Assembly (NCBI RefSeq): GCF_042477335.2
Contig: NC_091251.1
Location: forward strand, 34,426,501 to 34,490,500
Length of the DNA stretch: 64,000 bases
Direction: 5' to 3'
From: Ovis canadensis
Lineage: Eukaryota; Chordata; Mammalia; Artiodactyla; Bovidae
The position numbers and the translations under genes are program-made. The notes beneath the pieces were generated by a model. The model was not told the DNA's origin, did no database searches, and saw nothing but the letters and a program-made list of their open reading frames with translations. Position 1 is the stretch's first letter. Each line of letters starts with the position of its first letter. Positions 10,590 through 24,059 of the stretch are shown here, one piece after another.

Positions 10590-10591
10590 CT
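10590..10591 (-). promoter_or_regulatory. Splice acceptor AG upstream of OR copy A
   Basis: On the minus strand a pyrimidine run (ccctctttcctttcag) ends in AG at this site, 41 nt before the OR ATG. OR genes commonly have an upstream untranslated exon spliced to the single coding exon, so this is a credible 3' splice site. The similarity between the two OR copies stops exactly here. Confidence 0.5.
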
Positions 10592-13518
10592 GAAAGGAAA
10601 GAGGGATTTTGAGCTGAAGGAATCCTTTATTTCTTCAACCTGCAGGTCCCTTTTCCTCCCTTCTCAGGCCAGTTGTCCAGATCCCTCAGTGAGTTAGCAT
10701 CAAGTCACATTGATTCAATTGTCTGGTATTCTTTGGGGAAAGTTTTGCCTTTACCAATTCTTTTTCTGTTTTTCTTATTTATGTTAGGAAGTGTGTGTCC
10801 CTTTATTTTTTCTTGATCAGATGATGTCTTTTCCTGTATTCGTCCAAATGTTTTAAGGGGTCTCTCAAATAAAGTAAAATATTTTCTCTGCAAATCCTGC
10901 ATCCATTGATCACAGACCTTTATCAAAAACACTGATGGAAAATTTACTCTAGAACTTGTTTCAGTTAGAGAGACTCCGTGTGTGCACCTGAGTGTGTGCA
11001 GCTGAGTTTCAACACTTACTAATCTGTCTGCAGCCAGTTCTGTAACCTCACAAAACTCTGCTTCTTCAATGGGAATAAAACAGTTCACAAGAGAAAAGTT
11101 CTCCAGAATTTAAATTAGTAATGTATACTCAACACCTAACGCAAGGTTGACCACTGACCATGTAGTCACGCAATGCTAGCTATTTTTATTTCTCCCTTTC
11201 TGGCTGATATTCTTGCAGGATAATTAAGGATAAGTAAAAATAAAATTGGAGAAAACATACTGGATTTAGGGCAATGTGTATTTGAACAAAAAGTTTTAAA
11301 ATATAAAAATATTATCAGATCATCATGGATACTTTAAGATATACAGAAAATGAAAAGAATCACCTATAGTCCTACAGAGACAACTGCTATTAATATACTG
11401 ATTTATTTCTATTGTACTTTTCTATTATTTACAGTGTATGGATTTGAATAGTCATGCACACAGATTATTATTTTCAACATCCTTGCTTCCCACATATCAG
11501 TACAACAAATTATTCTTATGCTATTACAAACCCTTTTAGTAGATATTAGTTATTTACTTATATTTAGTTAGATATTATTGGCTGATATTATTTGAGGGAT
11601 TCATGTGCTATAAAATTGTTGTATCAGAGGAGAGAACATGCATTTGTAGATTAGGCATGATGGCTATTTCTTTGGGATAAATTCCTAAGTAATATTAACA
11701 ATAATGATAAATGCTCATATTTAGAATTTTTTGGTTCAATTGCAATTTTAGAGAATATGTCTTTGTTTTCTTGGTCTTTTCTAAAAGATTTTTGTTTTCT
11801 AGTTTTTATGTTGTTCAACAGTGTCTCTCTGGTTCTAGATAAAGAAGTAGGCATTCTTGCCATTGGTTGTTCTTTATAGAAATGGCAGGTAAAGGCAAGA
11901 TTCTGTGGGGAAAAGCTGACTCTGTCTGAGACAGGAGCAGGAACTAATGTGATACACCTGCCTCAGAGAAATGGTAATGCCGTGTAGTATAGCTGTGTAA
12001 AATATGTATTTATATGGGGAAGAATTGGATGAGAACACAGAAAAATGAGCATAATTGCCATAATACGATGGGAGGATGGTGGGTGATTTTTGTTCTGTCT
12101 CTTTATTATTTTATTATTGACTGTAAAATAACTTAAATTCAAAGTCATAAAAGAAACCAGCAAAATGAGCCCATTTGGACTCCTGGTTAGGTGAAACAGT
12201 TTGAGACAAAATGGAAATAAATGGCTGCCAATGAATAGAGTGAAAAAAAAAGTCTTAATGATTCTGTGAGCCATCGGCTGTTCCTGAGTCAGGATACTGA
12301 GAATGATGCAAAAAATCAGAGAAGTGAGCTGTGCCGCAGCCGGCCAGTGGATACCTGAAAACAGATGGCAGGCTTCCAGCCAGAGCATCCAGAGGAATCA
12401 GGTTCCCCTTCCCCACACCGAAAACTGCACCAACGTAGATTACCTCACTAGATACTAGGTGAGATGCTCAGTTGTCTTCAAGGCAGTTCTGATGAGGGCA
12501 GACTCCTGATTTTCACAGGAAACTCCCAACCCTGCAGGGTCGCCCGAGGAGTACACTTCTTGGGGGCTCACCAGAGGTGCGAAGTGAAGGGCGCGCTAGA
12601 GCTGTAACATGCTCTACAGGTCATGGGCACAGACAGGTCCTGTTCTCTTGTACACAGTGTCTGCAAATATTCTTATTTTCCAACAACCAATCTCTCTTAA
12701 GAAATATTCCCTGACTCTCAGCATCCACATATTCTCAGTTGTCCTCAGAAAGTAACAATCTCTGGATATTCCCAGAACTTCACCAGTTTCTCAGGAAGCT
12801 TCTATTGCTCCTGATCCATCACTGTGTTACCACTGGACCAATTTCCTGGGGAAATGGACATGAAAACCTATTTAATTATTCTTCCATCCCTCATATAGTA
12901 AGGCAGAGACAGACATCGATAGATGCTGATTAGTATAAATTCTTTTCAGTTGGGCTTAAGAGATTTCTGGCCCTTCCAGGAGTATGGTGTCCATAGAGAA
13001 TTCTGGGTGAAATAGTAATGGCAGCCTCTTTGCCTTTGTGGAGCTGGCATCAGGCTTGGACTCCTTGGGGTTCTGTTTGGTCTCCATGGAAACTCAGAGA
13101 TACAGAAGGTGCAGAGCTCAAACTTAACCAATTTAGAGATTCATGTTATTCTCTTACTGGATGGAGCTATGCTTCCCTGGAGATTCATTATCATCAGTGG
13201 TAATAAGATCTAAGAAAGTCCCTAACCTCTTACTTTCTTCAACTTTGGAATTAAAGTTTACTTTATTTTGACCGAGAGCTGAGAAACCTCTAATGAATTT
13301 TAACTGTAACAAAGAAACATATTTATTAAAACATACAATAAGTTTTGTGGTGTGGTTATTGTGTGGTAAGTATGACTCTAGATGCCAGATATAGGCAATG
13401 TCTTGTGGGGAAGACATCATTAAATAATAAGACACTGTTGAGACTAGTGTCTGAAGAAGACCACATTGGAGATCCTGAACCAGACTGAAGTTTGAGGAAA
13501 GATATTCCTGATGAAGTT
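10592..13518. other. Unique interval upstream of OR copy A
   Basis: About 2.9 kb with no gene I can support. It would hold the OR copy A promoter and any 5' untranslated exon (minus strand). A 127-codon minus frame at 10705-11088 and a 141-codon minus frame at 11963-12388 have no recognisable domain. A slightly GC-richer patch lies at about 12400-12610. Confidence 0.6.
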
Positions 13519-14830
13519 ACATAAAGTTGTTTTTCATTCACTCAGAGATGTCCAACTCTTGTGACCCCACGGACTGCAGCCTGCCAGGGTTCCCTGTCCT
13601 GTAGTTTGCTCAAACTCATATCCATTGAGTCAATGATGCCATCCAACCATCTCATCCTGTGTCGTCCACTTCTCCCCATGTCCTCAGTCTTTCCTAGCAT
13701 CAGGTCATTTCCAATGAGTTGGCTCTTTGCATCAGGTGGCCAAAGTATTGGAGCTTCAGTTTCAGCATCGGTCCTTCCAATGAATATTCAAGGTTTATTT
13801 CCTTTAGGATTGGCTGGCTTGATGTCCTTGCTGTCCAAGGACTCTCAAGAGTCTTCTCCAGGACCACGGTTCAAAAGCATCAATTCTTCGGCACTCAATT
13901 TTCTTTATGGTTCAGATCTCACATTTGTACTTGACTGCCGGAAACACCGGCATTCATAGCTGTGAATATATGGACTTTTGTGTGCAAAGTGATGTCTCTG
14001 CTTTTTAATATGCTGTTTAGCTTTGTCATAGCTTTTCTTCCAAAGAGAAAGTGTCTTATAATCTCATGGCTGCAGTCACCATCTGCAGTGATTTTGGAGC
14101 CCAAGAAAATAAAGTCTGTCAATGTTTTTATTTTTCCCTGATGCATTTGCCATGAAGTGATGAGACCAGATCCCATGATCTTCGTTTTTTGAATGTTGAG
14201 TTTTAAGCCAGCTTTTTCACCTTCATCAAGTGGCTGTTTAGTTCTTCATTTTCTGTGGTGTCATTTACATGTCTGAGGTTACTGATATTTCTCCTGGCAA
14301 TCTTGATTCCAGCTTGTGCTTTATTCAGACCAGCATTTCGCATGATGTACTCTGCATACAAGTTAAATAAGCAGAGTGAAAATACACAGCCTTGACATAC
14401 TCCTTTCCCAATTTTGAGCCAGTCTGTTACTCTGTATTTGGTTGCAACTGTTTTTGTTTTTGTTTTGACCTCCATTCAGATTTCACAGGAACAGGTAAGG
14501 TGGGCCAGTATTCCCATCTCTTTAGGAATTTTCTGCAGTGTGTTGTGATCCAACAGTCTTTAGCATAGTCAATGAAGCAGAAGTAGATGTTTTCCTGTAA
14601 TTCTCTTGCTTTTTGTATGATCTTACATATGTTGGCAATTTGGTCTCTGGTTCTCCTGCTTTTTCTAAATCCAGCTTGTACATCTGGAAGTTCTTGGTTC
14701 ACGTACTGTTGAAGCCTAGCTTGTAGGATTTGCGCATTACCTGGCTAGCATATGAAATGAGTTTAGTACGCCGTTGTTTGAACATTCTTTGACATTGCAC
14801 TTCTTTGGGATTGGATTAGATGTCTAAAAT
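13519..14830 (-). mobile_element. Antisense BovB LINE, uninterrupted (unit B)
   Basis: Antisense BovB from the 3' end (ctcagagatgtccaactctt) through the reverse-transcriptase region. Frames at 13919-14702 (minus) retain pieces such as EYIMRNAGLNKAQAGIKIA but with several stops and frameshifts. It is the counterpart of the broken element at 1925-5050. Confidence 0.85.
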
Positions 14831-14920
14831 TCTTTAACATCAAAGGTTTGAATTTCTTTACAATAAAACATTTTATTTAAAAATAAAACTCATTTTAATG
14901 AGTTATCCTGACCATTAGTA

Positions 14921-15262
14921 TAATCGGGAAGATCCCCTGGAGAAGGAAATGGCAACCCACTCCAGTACTCTTGCCTAGAAAATTCCATGGACAGCAGAGC
15001 CTGGTGGGCTACAGTCCATGGGGTCTCAAAGAGTCAGACATAATTGAGCGACTTCACTTTTCCTTGGTGGTTCAATGGTAAAGCATCATCTTGGCAATGC
15101 AGAGACACAAGTTGGATCCCTGAGTTAGGAAGATCCCCTGGAGAAAGAAATGGCAACCTACTTCAGTATTCTTGCCTGGGAAATCCCATGGACAAGAGGA
15201 GTTTGGCAACTTCATTCCATGGAGGTCACCAAAGGGTTGGACACAAGTTACTGACTAAACAA
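14921..15262 (+). mobile_element. Bov-tA SINE (unit B copy) with extra BovA monomer
   Basis: A BovA-like part (14926-15057) is followed by a Bov-tA (15058-15262). The TSD tgacc(a/g)ttagta is at 14909-14920 and 15263-15274, the same site as in unit A. Confidence 0.8.
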
Positions 15263-15274
15263 TGACCGTTAGTA

Positions 15275-16010
15275 AGTTGAACATCTTTTCACTTGTATAT
15301 GGGCCCTTCGGGTTTACTCTTCTGTCAGGGGTCTATGTATATACTTATCTCATTTATCTCTTGGGTAGTTTGTCTTTGTTTATTATAGAAAATAATCTTT
15401 TATTTGTATTTTACATTCTTCCGTCTACCTCCTTCTTGAATGCCCATTTAAACCTGTTCATGTAATTATTTCTTCCTTGACCTTGGATAAAATTCAGGAC
15501 AGTTTTGTAAATTTTCTGGGCATACATATAATTTTAGAAGTCCTTCATTTACCATTTGTTCAAAGAATGGAATTATTAAATTATCTGAACCCATATAACT
15601 GTTAAATTTTGAACGTCACTTAAAGTGAAAATGTATTCCTTTCTTCACATAAGGCCTATTTCAGGCAGGAGAACTTCAGAGAGAAAGGGTGTGTGGTTTT
15701 GGCATCCTCTCTGTTGACTATGCGAGGAGACCTCCCCTTTATCTGTGTTTGCTAACTTTGTCCTCCACCAGGGATATGGGGTGGGATTGAGTTGGCTCTA
15801 GTGGATAGATATCCTAGAGGAAGGGGAAGGTGGTATGCACAAAGATGTTAGTGTGGTGGTAAGAAGTGGTAAATGTGATAGCTATTTTGAATGTATAATC
15901 CACAGAATTTGCTAATGTATTGACTTTGGGAAATAAAAGAAAGAGACCGACTCAAAGGTAATATAGTTTTGCTTTTGATCTGAGCAAGAAGTACTTTTAT
16001 TATTGTGGTA
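15275..16010. other. Unique sequence shared by both duplication units
   Basis: No gene seen. Matches 5807-6066 and 6962-7440 of unit A and carries the empty site for the unit A L1 near 15519-15537. Confidence 0.7.
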
Positions 16011-16359
16011 AAATGCGTAATAATATAAAATTTATCATTTAAAAAATTATTATTTTTTATTGAAGGATAATTGCTTTATAGAATTTTGCTGTTTTCTGTC
16101 AAACCTCAACATGAATCAGTCATAGGTATACATATATTCAGTCCCTTTGGAAACTCCCTCCCATCTTCCTCCCCATCCCACCACTCTAAGTTGATACAGA
16201 GCCCCTGATTGAGTTTCCTGAGCCATACAGCCAATTCCCATTGGCTATCTATTTTACATACGGTAATGTAAGTTTCCATGTTACTCTTTCCATACATCTC
16301 GCCTTCTTCCCCCCTTACCCCATGTCCATAAGTCTATTCTCTATGTCTGTTTCTCCATT

Positions 16360-17617
16360 CAGTTCAGTTCAGTAGCTCAGTCATGTCCGACTCTATGCAA
16401 CCCCATGAACTGCAGGACGTCAGGCCTCCCTGTCCATCACCGACTCCCGGAGTCCACCCAAACCCATGTCCATTGAGTCAGTGATGCCATCCAACCATCT
16501 CATCCTCTGTCGTCCCCTTTTCCTCCTGCCCTCAATCATTCCTAGCATCAGGGTCTTTTCCAATGAGTCAGCTGTTTGCATCAGGTGGCCAAAGTATTGG
16601 AGTTTCAGCTTCAACATCAGTCCTTCCAATGAACACCCAGGACTGATCTCCTTTAGAATGGACTGGTTGGATCTCCTTGCAGTCCAAGGGACTCTCAAGA
16701 GTCTTCTCCAACACCACAGTTCAAAAGCATCAATTCTTCGGCACTCAGCTTTCTTCACAGTCCAAGTCTCACATCCATACATGACTACTGGAAAAACCAT
16801 AACTTTGATTAGATGGACCTTTGTTGACAAAGTAATGTCTCTGCTTTTGAATATGCTATCTAGGTTGGTCATAACTTTCCTTCCAAGGAGAAAGCGTCTT
16901 TTAATTTCATGGCTGCAATCAACATCTGCAGTGATTTTGGAGCCCAGGAAAATAAAGTCCGCCACTGTTTCCACTGTTTCCCCATCTATTTGCCATGAAG
17001 TGATGGGACCGAATGCCACAATCTTCATTTTCTGAATATTGAGCTTTATGCCAACTTTTGCACTCTCCTCTTTCACTTTCATCAAGAGGCTCTTTAGTTT
17101 TTCTTCACTTTTTACCATAAGGGTGGTGTCATCTGCTTATCTGAGGTTATTGATATTTCTCCTGGCAATCTTGATTCTAGCTTGTGCTTCCTCCAGCCCA
17201 GCATTTCTCATGATGTACTCTGCATATAAGTTAAATAAGCAGGGTGACAATATACAGCCTTGACGTACTCCTTTTCCTATTTGGAACCAGTCTGTTGTTC
17301 CATGTCCAGTTCTTACTGTTGCTTCCTGACCTGCATACAGGTTTCTTAAGAGGCAGGTCAGGTGGTCTGGTATTCTCTTGCTTTTTTGATGATCCAGCGG
17401 ATGTTGGCAATTTGATCTCTGGTTCCTCTGCCTTTTCTAAAACCAGCTTGAACATTCGGAAGTTCATAGTTCACGTATTGCTGAAGCCTGGCTTGGAGAA
17501 TTTTGAGCATTACTTTACTAGCGTGTGAAATGAGTGCAGTTGTGTGGTAGTTTGAACATTCTTTGGCATTGCCTTTCTTTGGGATTGGAGTGAATCCCAA
17601 TTTCTCCAAAATCCCAG
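16360..17617 (-). mobile_element. Antisense BovB nested in L1, 10-bp TSD
   Basis: The reversed (gaact)n tail at 16360 runs up to gtgaatcccaatttctcc at 17617. The TSD tttctccatt is at 16350-16359 and 17618-17627. The minus frame 17118-16420 encodes a 232-residue C-terminal RTE reverse-transcriptase part ([28 protein letters not shown]). A minus frame at 17609-17358 matches the RT entry region (IPKKGNAKECSNY). Confidence 0.9.
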
Positions 17618-17797
17618 TTTCTCCATTGTTTCCTTGTAAATAAATTCTTCAGTATCATGTTTTTGGATTCCATATGTATGCGTTAGAATATGATATTTAT
17701 CTTTCTCTTTCTGATTTCATTCTGTATAATAGGTTTTAGGTTCATTCACTTTATTAGAACTGACACAAATGAGTTCCTTTTTTATGGCTGAGTAATA

Positions 17798-18319
17798 AGG
17801 AAAGTTATGACCAACCTAGATAGCATATTAAAAAGCAGAGACATTACTTTGCCAACAAAGGTCCGTCTAGTCAAGGCTATGGTTTTTCCAGTAGTCGTGT
17901 ATGGATGTGAGACTTGGACTGTGAAGAAAGCTGAGTGCCGAAGAATTGATGCTTTTGAACTGTGGTGTTGGAGAAGACTCTTGAGAGTCCCTTGGACTGC
18001 AAGGAGATCCAACCAGTCCATTCTAAAGGAGATCAGTCCTGGTTGTTCTTTGGAAGGAATGATGCTAAAGCTGAAATTCCAATACTTTGGCCACCTCATG
18101 CGAAATGTTGACTCATTGGAAAAGACTCTGATGCTGGGAGGGATTAGGGGCAGGAGGATAAGGGAACGACAGAGGATGAGATGGCTGGATGGCATCACCA
18201 ACTTGATGGACCTGAGTTTGAGTGAACTCCGGGAGTTGGTGATGGACAGGGAGGCCTGGCGTGCTGCAGTTCATGGGGTCGCAAAGAGTCGGACACGACT
18301 GAGCGACGGAACTGAAGTG
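17798..18319 (+). mobile_element. Sense BovB 3' fragment nested in L1
   Basis: Begins at the RT region (gttatgaccaacctagatagc) and ends gcgacggaactgaagtg. A 183-codon frame at 17807-18358 is the BovB C-terminal region. It interrupts the L1 text ggctgagtaat / attccattgtg. Confidence 0.85.
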
Positions 18320-18346
18320 AATATTCCATTGTGTATATATACCACA

Positions 18347-18617
18347 TGGAGAAGGTGATGGCATCCCACTCCAGTACTCTTGCATGGAAAATCCCATGGA
18401 TGGAAAAGCCTGGTAGGCTACAGTCCATGGGGTTGCCAAGAGTCGGACACGATTGAGTGACTTCACTTTCACTTTTCACTTTCATGCATTGGAGAAGGAA
18501 ATGGCAACCCACTCCAGTGTTCTTGCCTGGAGAATCCCAGGGATGGTGGAGCCTGGTGGACTGTCGTCTACGGGGTCGCACGGTTGGACATGACTGAGGC
18601 GACTTAGCAGCAGCAGC
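18347..18617 (+). mobile_element. BovA2 dimer SINE nested in L1
   Basis: Two BovA monomers with an agcagcagc tail. The 12-bp TSD atatataccaca is at 18335-18346 and 18618-18629. Confidence 0.9.
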
Positions 18618-18619
18618 AT

Positions 18620-21600
18620 ATATACCACAACTTCTTTATCTATTCATCTGTTGATGGACATCTAGGTTGCTTCCATATTCTAGCTATTGTAAATAGGGGT
18701 ACAATGAACAATGGGATACATGTGTCTCTTTCAATTTGGGTTTCCTCAGGGTAAATGCCTAGGAGTGGGGTTGCTGGGTCATATGGTGGTTTTATTTCCT
18801 AGTTTTTTCAGGAATCTCCATATCGTCTTCCATAGTGGCTGTATCAATTTACATAACCACCAATAGTGCAAGAGCATTCCGTTTTCTCCGCAGCCTCTCC
18901 AGCATTTATTATTTGCAGACTTTTTGGTGATGGCTATTATGACCAGTGTGAAGTGATGTCTCATTGTAGTTTTGATTTGCATTTCTCTAATAATGAGTGA
19001 TGTTGAGCATCTTTTCATGTGTTTGTTAGCCATTTGTATGTCTTCTTTGGAGAAATGTCTGTTTAGGTCTTTTTCCCACTTTTGATTGGTTTATTTGTTT
19101 TTCTGGTATTGAGTTGTATGAGCTGCTTGTATATTTTGGAAATTAGTACTTTGTCAGTTGTTTCATTTGCTGTTATTTTCTTGCATTCAAAGGGTTGTCT
19201 TTTCACCTTGCTTATAGTTTCCTTTGCTGTGTAAAAGCTTTTAAGTTTAATCAGGTCCCACTTGTTTACTTTTGTTTTTATTTCCATTACTCTAGGAGGT
19301 GAGTCATAGAGGATCTTGCTTTGATTTATGCCATCGAGTGTTCTGCCTATATTTTCCTCTAAGAGTTTTATAGTTTCTGGTCTTACATTTAGGTCTTTAA
19401 TCCATTTTAAGTTTATCTTTGTGTATGGTGTTAGGAAGTGTTCTAATTTCATTCTTTTACATATAGCTGTCCAGTTTTTCCAGCACCATTTATTGAAGAG
19501 GCTGTCTTTGCCCCATTGTATATTCTTGCATCCTTTGTCAAAAATAAGGTACCCATAGGTGCATGGGTTTATTTCTGGGCTTTCTATCTTGTTCCATTGG
19601 TCTATATTTCTGTTTTTGTGCCAGGACCATACTGTTTTGATGACTGTAGCTTTGTAGTATAATCTGAAGCCAGGAAGGTTGATTCCTCAAGCTCCACTCT
19701 TCTTTTTCAAGACTGCTTTGGCTATTCAGGGTCTTTTGTGTTTCCATATGAGTTGTGAAATTTTTTGTTCTAGTTCTGTGAAAAATGCCATTGGTAATTT
19801 GATAGGGATCACATTGAATCTATAGATTGTATTTGGCAGTTTAGTCATTTTCACAATATTGATTCTTCCTATCCAGGAACATGGAATATCTCTCTATCTG
19901 TTTATGTCATCTTTGATTTCTTTCATCAGTGTCTTATAATTTTCTGTGTACAGTTCTTTTGTCTCCTTAGGTAAATTTATTCCTAGATATTTAATTCTTT
20001 TTGTTGCAATGGTGAATGGGATTGATTCCTTAATTTCCCTTTCTGATATTTCATTGTTAGTATATAGAAATGAAAGTGATTTCTGTGTATTAATTTTGTA
20101 TCCTGCAACTTTGCTAAATTCACTGATTAGCTTTAGTAATTTTCTGATACTGTCTTTAGAGTTTTCTATGTCATCTGCAAACAGTGAGAGCTTTACTTCT
20201 TCTTTTCTTCTTTACTTCTTCTGATCTGGATTCCTTTTATTTCTTTTCCTTCTCTGGTTGCTGTACCTAGGACTTCCAGAACTATGTTGCATAATAGTGG
20301 CAAAATGGACACCCTTGTCTTGTTCCTGATCCTGGGGGGAATGCTTTCAGTTTTTCGCCATTGAGAATGTTTGCTGTAGGCTTACATATCTGGCCTTTAC
20401 TATGTTGAGGTAGGTTACTTCTTTGCCCATTTTTTGAAGAGTTTTAATCATAAATGGGTGCTGACTTTTGTCAAAAGCTTTTTCTGAATCTATTGAGATT
20501 ATCATATGGTTTTTATCTTCCAATTTTTTATACAACTTGTGTATCACATTGATTGATTTGCATATATTGAAGAATCCTTGCATCCCTGGAATAAACCCAA
20601 CTTGATCATGGTGTATGAGCTTTTGGATGTGTTGTTGAATTCTGTCTGCTAAAATTTTGTTGAGGATTTTTGCATCTATGTTCATCAGTGCTATTGGCCT
20701 GTAGTTTTCTTTTTTTGTGTTGTCTTTGTCTGGTTTTGGTATCAGGGTGATGTGGCCTCGTAGGGTGAGTTTGGAAGTGTTCCTTCCTCTGCAATTTTTG
20801 GAAAGAGTTTTAGAAGGATAGTCATTAGCTCTTCTTTAAATGTTTGATAGAATTCTCTTGTGAAGCCATCTGGTCCTGGGCTTTTGTTTTTTGGGAGATT
20901 TTTGATCACAGCTCCCATTTCAGTGCTTGTAATTGGGTGGTTCATAATTTCTATTTCTTCCTGGTTCAGTCTTGGAATATCGAACTTTCTTAAGAATCTG
21001 TCCATTTCTTCCAGGTTATCCATTTTCTTGCCATATGGTTGTTCATAATAGTCTCTTATAATCCTTTGTATTTCTTCATTGTCTTTTGTAACCTCTCCTT
21101 TTTCATTTTGAATTTTGTTGATTTGATCCTTCTCTCATTTTTTCTTGATGAGTCTGGCTAGAGGTTTGTCAATTTTGTTTATTTTCTCAAAGAACCAGTT
21201 TTTAGTTTTATTAATCTTTACTATTGTTTCTTTTATTTTCTTTTTCATTTATTTCTGCTCAGATCTTTATGATTTCTTTCCTTCTACGAATTTTTGGGTT
21301 TTTTTTTTGTTCTTCTTTTTCCAGTTGTTTTAGGTGTAAAATGAGGTTGTCTATTTGATGTTTCTCTTGTTTCTTGAGGTAGGATTGCATTGCTATAAAC
21401 TTCCCTCTTAGAACTGCTTTTGCTGAATCCCATAGGTTTTGAGTTGTCATGTTTTTATTATCATTTGTTTCTAGAAATTTTTTGATTTCCCTTTTGATTT
21501 CTTCAGTAACCTATTGGTTATTTAGAAACATGTTGTTTAATCTCCATGTGTTTGTGTTTCTTACAGTTTTTTTCTTGTAATTAATATCTAGTCTCATAGC

Positions 21601-22300
21601 ATTGTGGTCAGAGAAGATGCTTGATACGATTTCAATTTTCTTAAATTTACTGAGGTTTGATTTGTCCCCCAAGATATGGTCTATCCTGGAGAATGTTTCA
21701 TGTGCATTTGAGAAGAAGGTGTATTCTTTTGCATTTGGATGGAATGTCCTGAAGATATCAATGAAATCCATCTTATCTAATGTATCATTGAAGACTTGTG
21801 TTGCCTTGTTAATTTTCTGTTTTGATGATCTGTCCATTGGTGTGAGTGGGGTGTTAAAGTCTCCTACTGTTATTGTGTTACTGTCAAGTTCTCCTTTTAT
21901 GTCTGTTAGTGTTGTCTTCTGGGTTGAGGTGCTCCTATGTTAGGTGCATAGGTATTTACAATTGTTATGTCTTCCTCTCGGACTGATCCCTTGATTGTTA
22001 TGTAGTGCCCTTCGTTGTCTCTTGTAATTTTCTTTATTTTAAGGTCTATTTTGTCTGATATGAGGATTGCTACTCCAGCTTTCTTTTGGTTCCCATTTGC
22101 ATGGAATATATTTTTCCATCCTCTCACTTTCAGTCTATATGTATCTTTATGTCTGAAGTGGGTTTCTTGTAGACAGCATATATATGGGTCTTGTTTTTGT
22201 ATCCATTCAGTCACTCTGTGTCTTTTGGTTGGAGCATTTAATCCATTTACATTTAAAGTAATTATTGATATACATGTTCCTATTTCCATTTTCTTCATTG
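18620..22300 (-). pseudogene. L1 ORF2 remnant (endonuclease and reverse transcriptase)
   Basis: Minus-strand pieces in order: endonuclease start (22298-21906, ISIITLNVNGLNAPTKRHR), endonuclease end (21837-21511, SRIDHILG and SDHNAMRLDINY), linker (21450-21259), and the reverse-transcriptase entrance (21023-20742, [17 protein letters not shown]). Then come RT core (20685-20347, [20 protein letters not shown]) and C-terminal parts (19452-19063, 19033-18779). Several stops and frameshifts separate them. The tail of ORF2 continues to about 17618 around later insertions. Confidence 0.85.
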
Positions 22301-23151
22301 TTTGGGGTTGATTTTATAGATCTTTTTCTTCTTTTGTATTCCTTGACTATATAAGTCCCTTTAACATTTATTGTAAAGCTGGTTTGGAGGTATTGAATTC
22401 TCTTAACTTTTCCTTGTCTGAAAAGCTTTTTATTTCTCCATCGATTTTGAATGAGATCCTTGCTGGGTACAGTAATCTTGGTTGTAGATTTTCCCCTTTC
22501 AGTACTTTAAATATATCCTGCCGTTCCCTTCTGCCCTGCAGAGTTTCTGCTGAAAGATCAGCTGTTAAACATATGGGGTTTCCCTTGTATGTTACTTGTT
22601 GCTTTTCCCTTGCTGCTTTTAATATTCTTTCTTTGTGTTTAGTCTGTTAGTTTGATTAGTATGTGTCTTGGCATGTTTCTCCTTGGGTTTATCCTTTATG
22701 GGACTCTTTGTGCCTCTTGGACTTGATCGACTATTTCCTTTTCCACGTTGGGGAAATTTTCAACTATAATCTCTTCAAAAATTTTCTCATACCCTTTCTT
22801 TTTCTCTTCTTCTTCTGGGACTCCTATAATTCAAATGTTGGTGCATCTGATATTGTCCCAGAGGTCTCTGAGATTGTCCTCAGTTCTTTTCATTCTTTTT
22901 ACCTTATTATGCTCTTCAGAAGTTATTTCCACCATTTTATCTTCCAGCTCACTGATTCATTCTTCTGCTTCAGATATTCTGCTATTGATTCCTTCTAGAG
23001 TACTTTCAATTTCAGTAATTGTGTTGTTTGTCTCTGTATGTTTATTCTTTAATTCTTCTAGGTTGTTGTTAATTGATTCTTGCGTTTTCTCCACTTTGTT
23101 TTCAAGATTTTTGATCATCTTTACTATCATTATTCTGAATTCTTTTTCAGG

Positions 23152-23999
23152 TTCAGTTCAGTTCAGTCACTCAGTCATGTCCGACTCTTTGCGATCCCAT
23201 GAACCACAGGACACCATGCCTCCCTGTCCATCACCAACTCCCAGAGTCCACCCAAACCCATGTCCATCGAGTTGGTGATGCCATCCAACCATCTCATCTT
23301 CTGTCGTCCACTTCTCCACCTGCCCTCAATCTTTCCAAGCATGAGGGTCTTTTCAAATGAGTCAGCTCTTCTCATCAGGTGGCCAAAGTATTGGAGTTTC
23401 AGCTTCAACATCAGTCCTTCCAGTGAACACCCAGGACTGATCTCCTTTAGGATGGACAGTTTGGATCTCCTTGCAGTCCAAGGGACTCTCAAGACTCTTC
23501 TCCAACACCACAGTTCAAAAGCATCAATTCTTCTGCGCTCAGCTTTCTTTATAGTCCAACTCTCACATCCATACATGACTACTGGAAAAACCATGGCCTT
23601 GACTAGATGGACCTTTGTTGACAAAGTAATGTCTCTGCTTTTTAATATGCTGTCTAGTTTGATCATAACTTTCCTTCCAAGGAGAAAGCATCTTTTAATT
23701 TCATTGCTGCAATCATCATCTGCAGTGATTTTAGAGCCCAGAAAAATAAAGTCAGCCACTGCTTCCACTGTTTCCCCATCGATTTGCCATGAAGTGATGG
23801 GACCTAATGCCATGATCTTAGTTTTCTGAATGTTGAGATTTAAGCCAACTTTTTCACTCTCCACTTTAAGTTTCATCAAGAGGCTGTCTAGTTCTTCTTC
23901 ATTTTCTGCCATAAGGGTAGTGCCATATGCATATCTGAGGTTATTGATATTTCTCCCAGCAATCATGATTTCAGCTTGTGCTTCCTCCAGCCCAGCGTT
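23152..23999 (-). mobile_element. Antisense BovB nested in L1 ORF1
   Basis: The BovB 3' end at 23152 (reversed gaact repeats) and a 5' breakpoint in the RT at about 23999 split the L1 ORF1 remnant. I see no clear TSD beyond a few bases. Confidence 0.85.
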
Positions 24000-24059
24000 T
24001 AGTTTGCCTATTTCCTCTTCATTTATTTGGACTTCTGTGTTTTTAATTTGTTTCTTCAT
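23175..24059 (-). pseudogene. Open chimeric frame: L1 ORF1 start fused to BovB RT C-terminal half
   Basis: A 294-codon frame. Residues 1-21 ([20 protein letters not shown]) come from the L1 ORF1 region, and the rest, from AGLEEAQAE, is BovB reverse transcriptase in frame. The catalytic YADD is YAYG here, so no polymerase activity is expected. Conserved BovB C-terminal motifs are intact. Expression is unknown. Confidence 0.6.

Noticed and set aside
10705-11088. 127-codon minus frame just upstream of OR copy A
   Set aside because: No domain, no homologue I recognise, low-complexity Lys-rich end. Probably chance.
21602-22998. Several plus-strand hydrophobic frames (for example 22748-23278)
   Set aside because: Antisense of the A-rich L1 ORFs; translation of T-rich DNA gives false membrane-like peptides.
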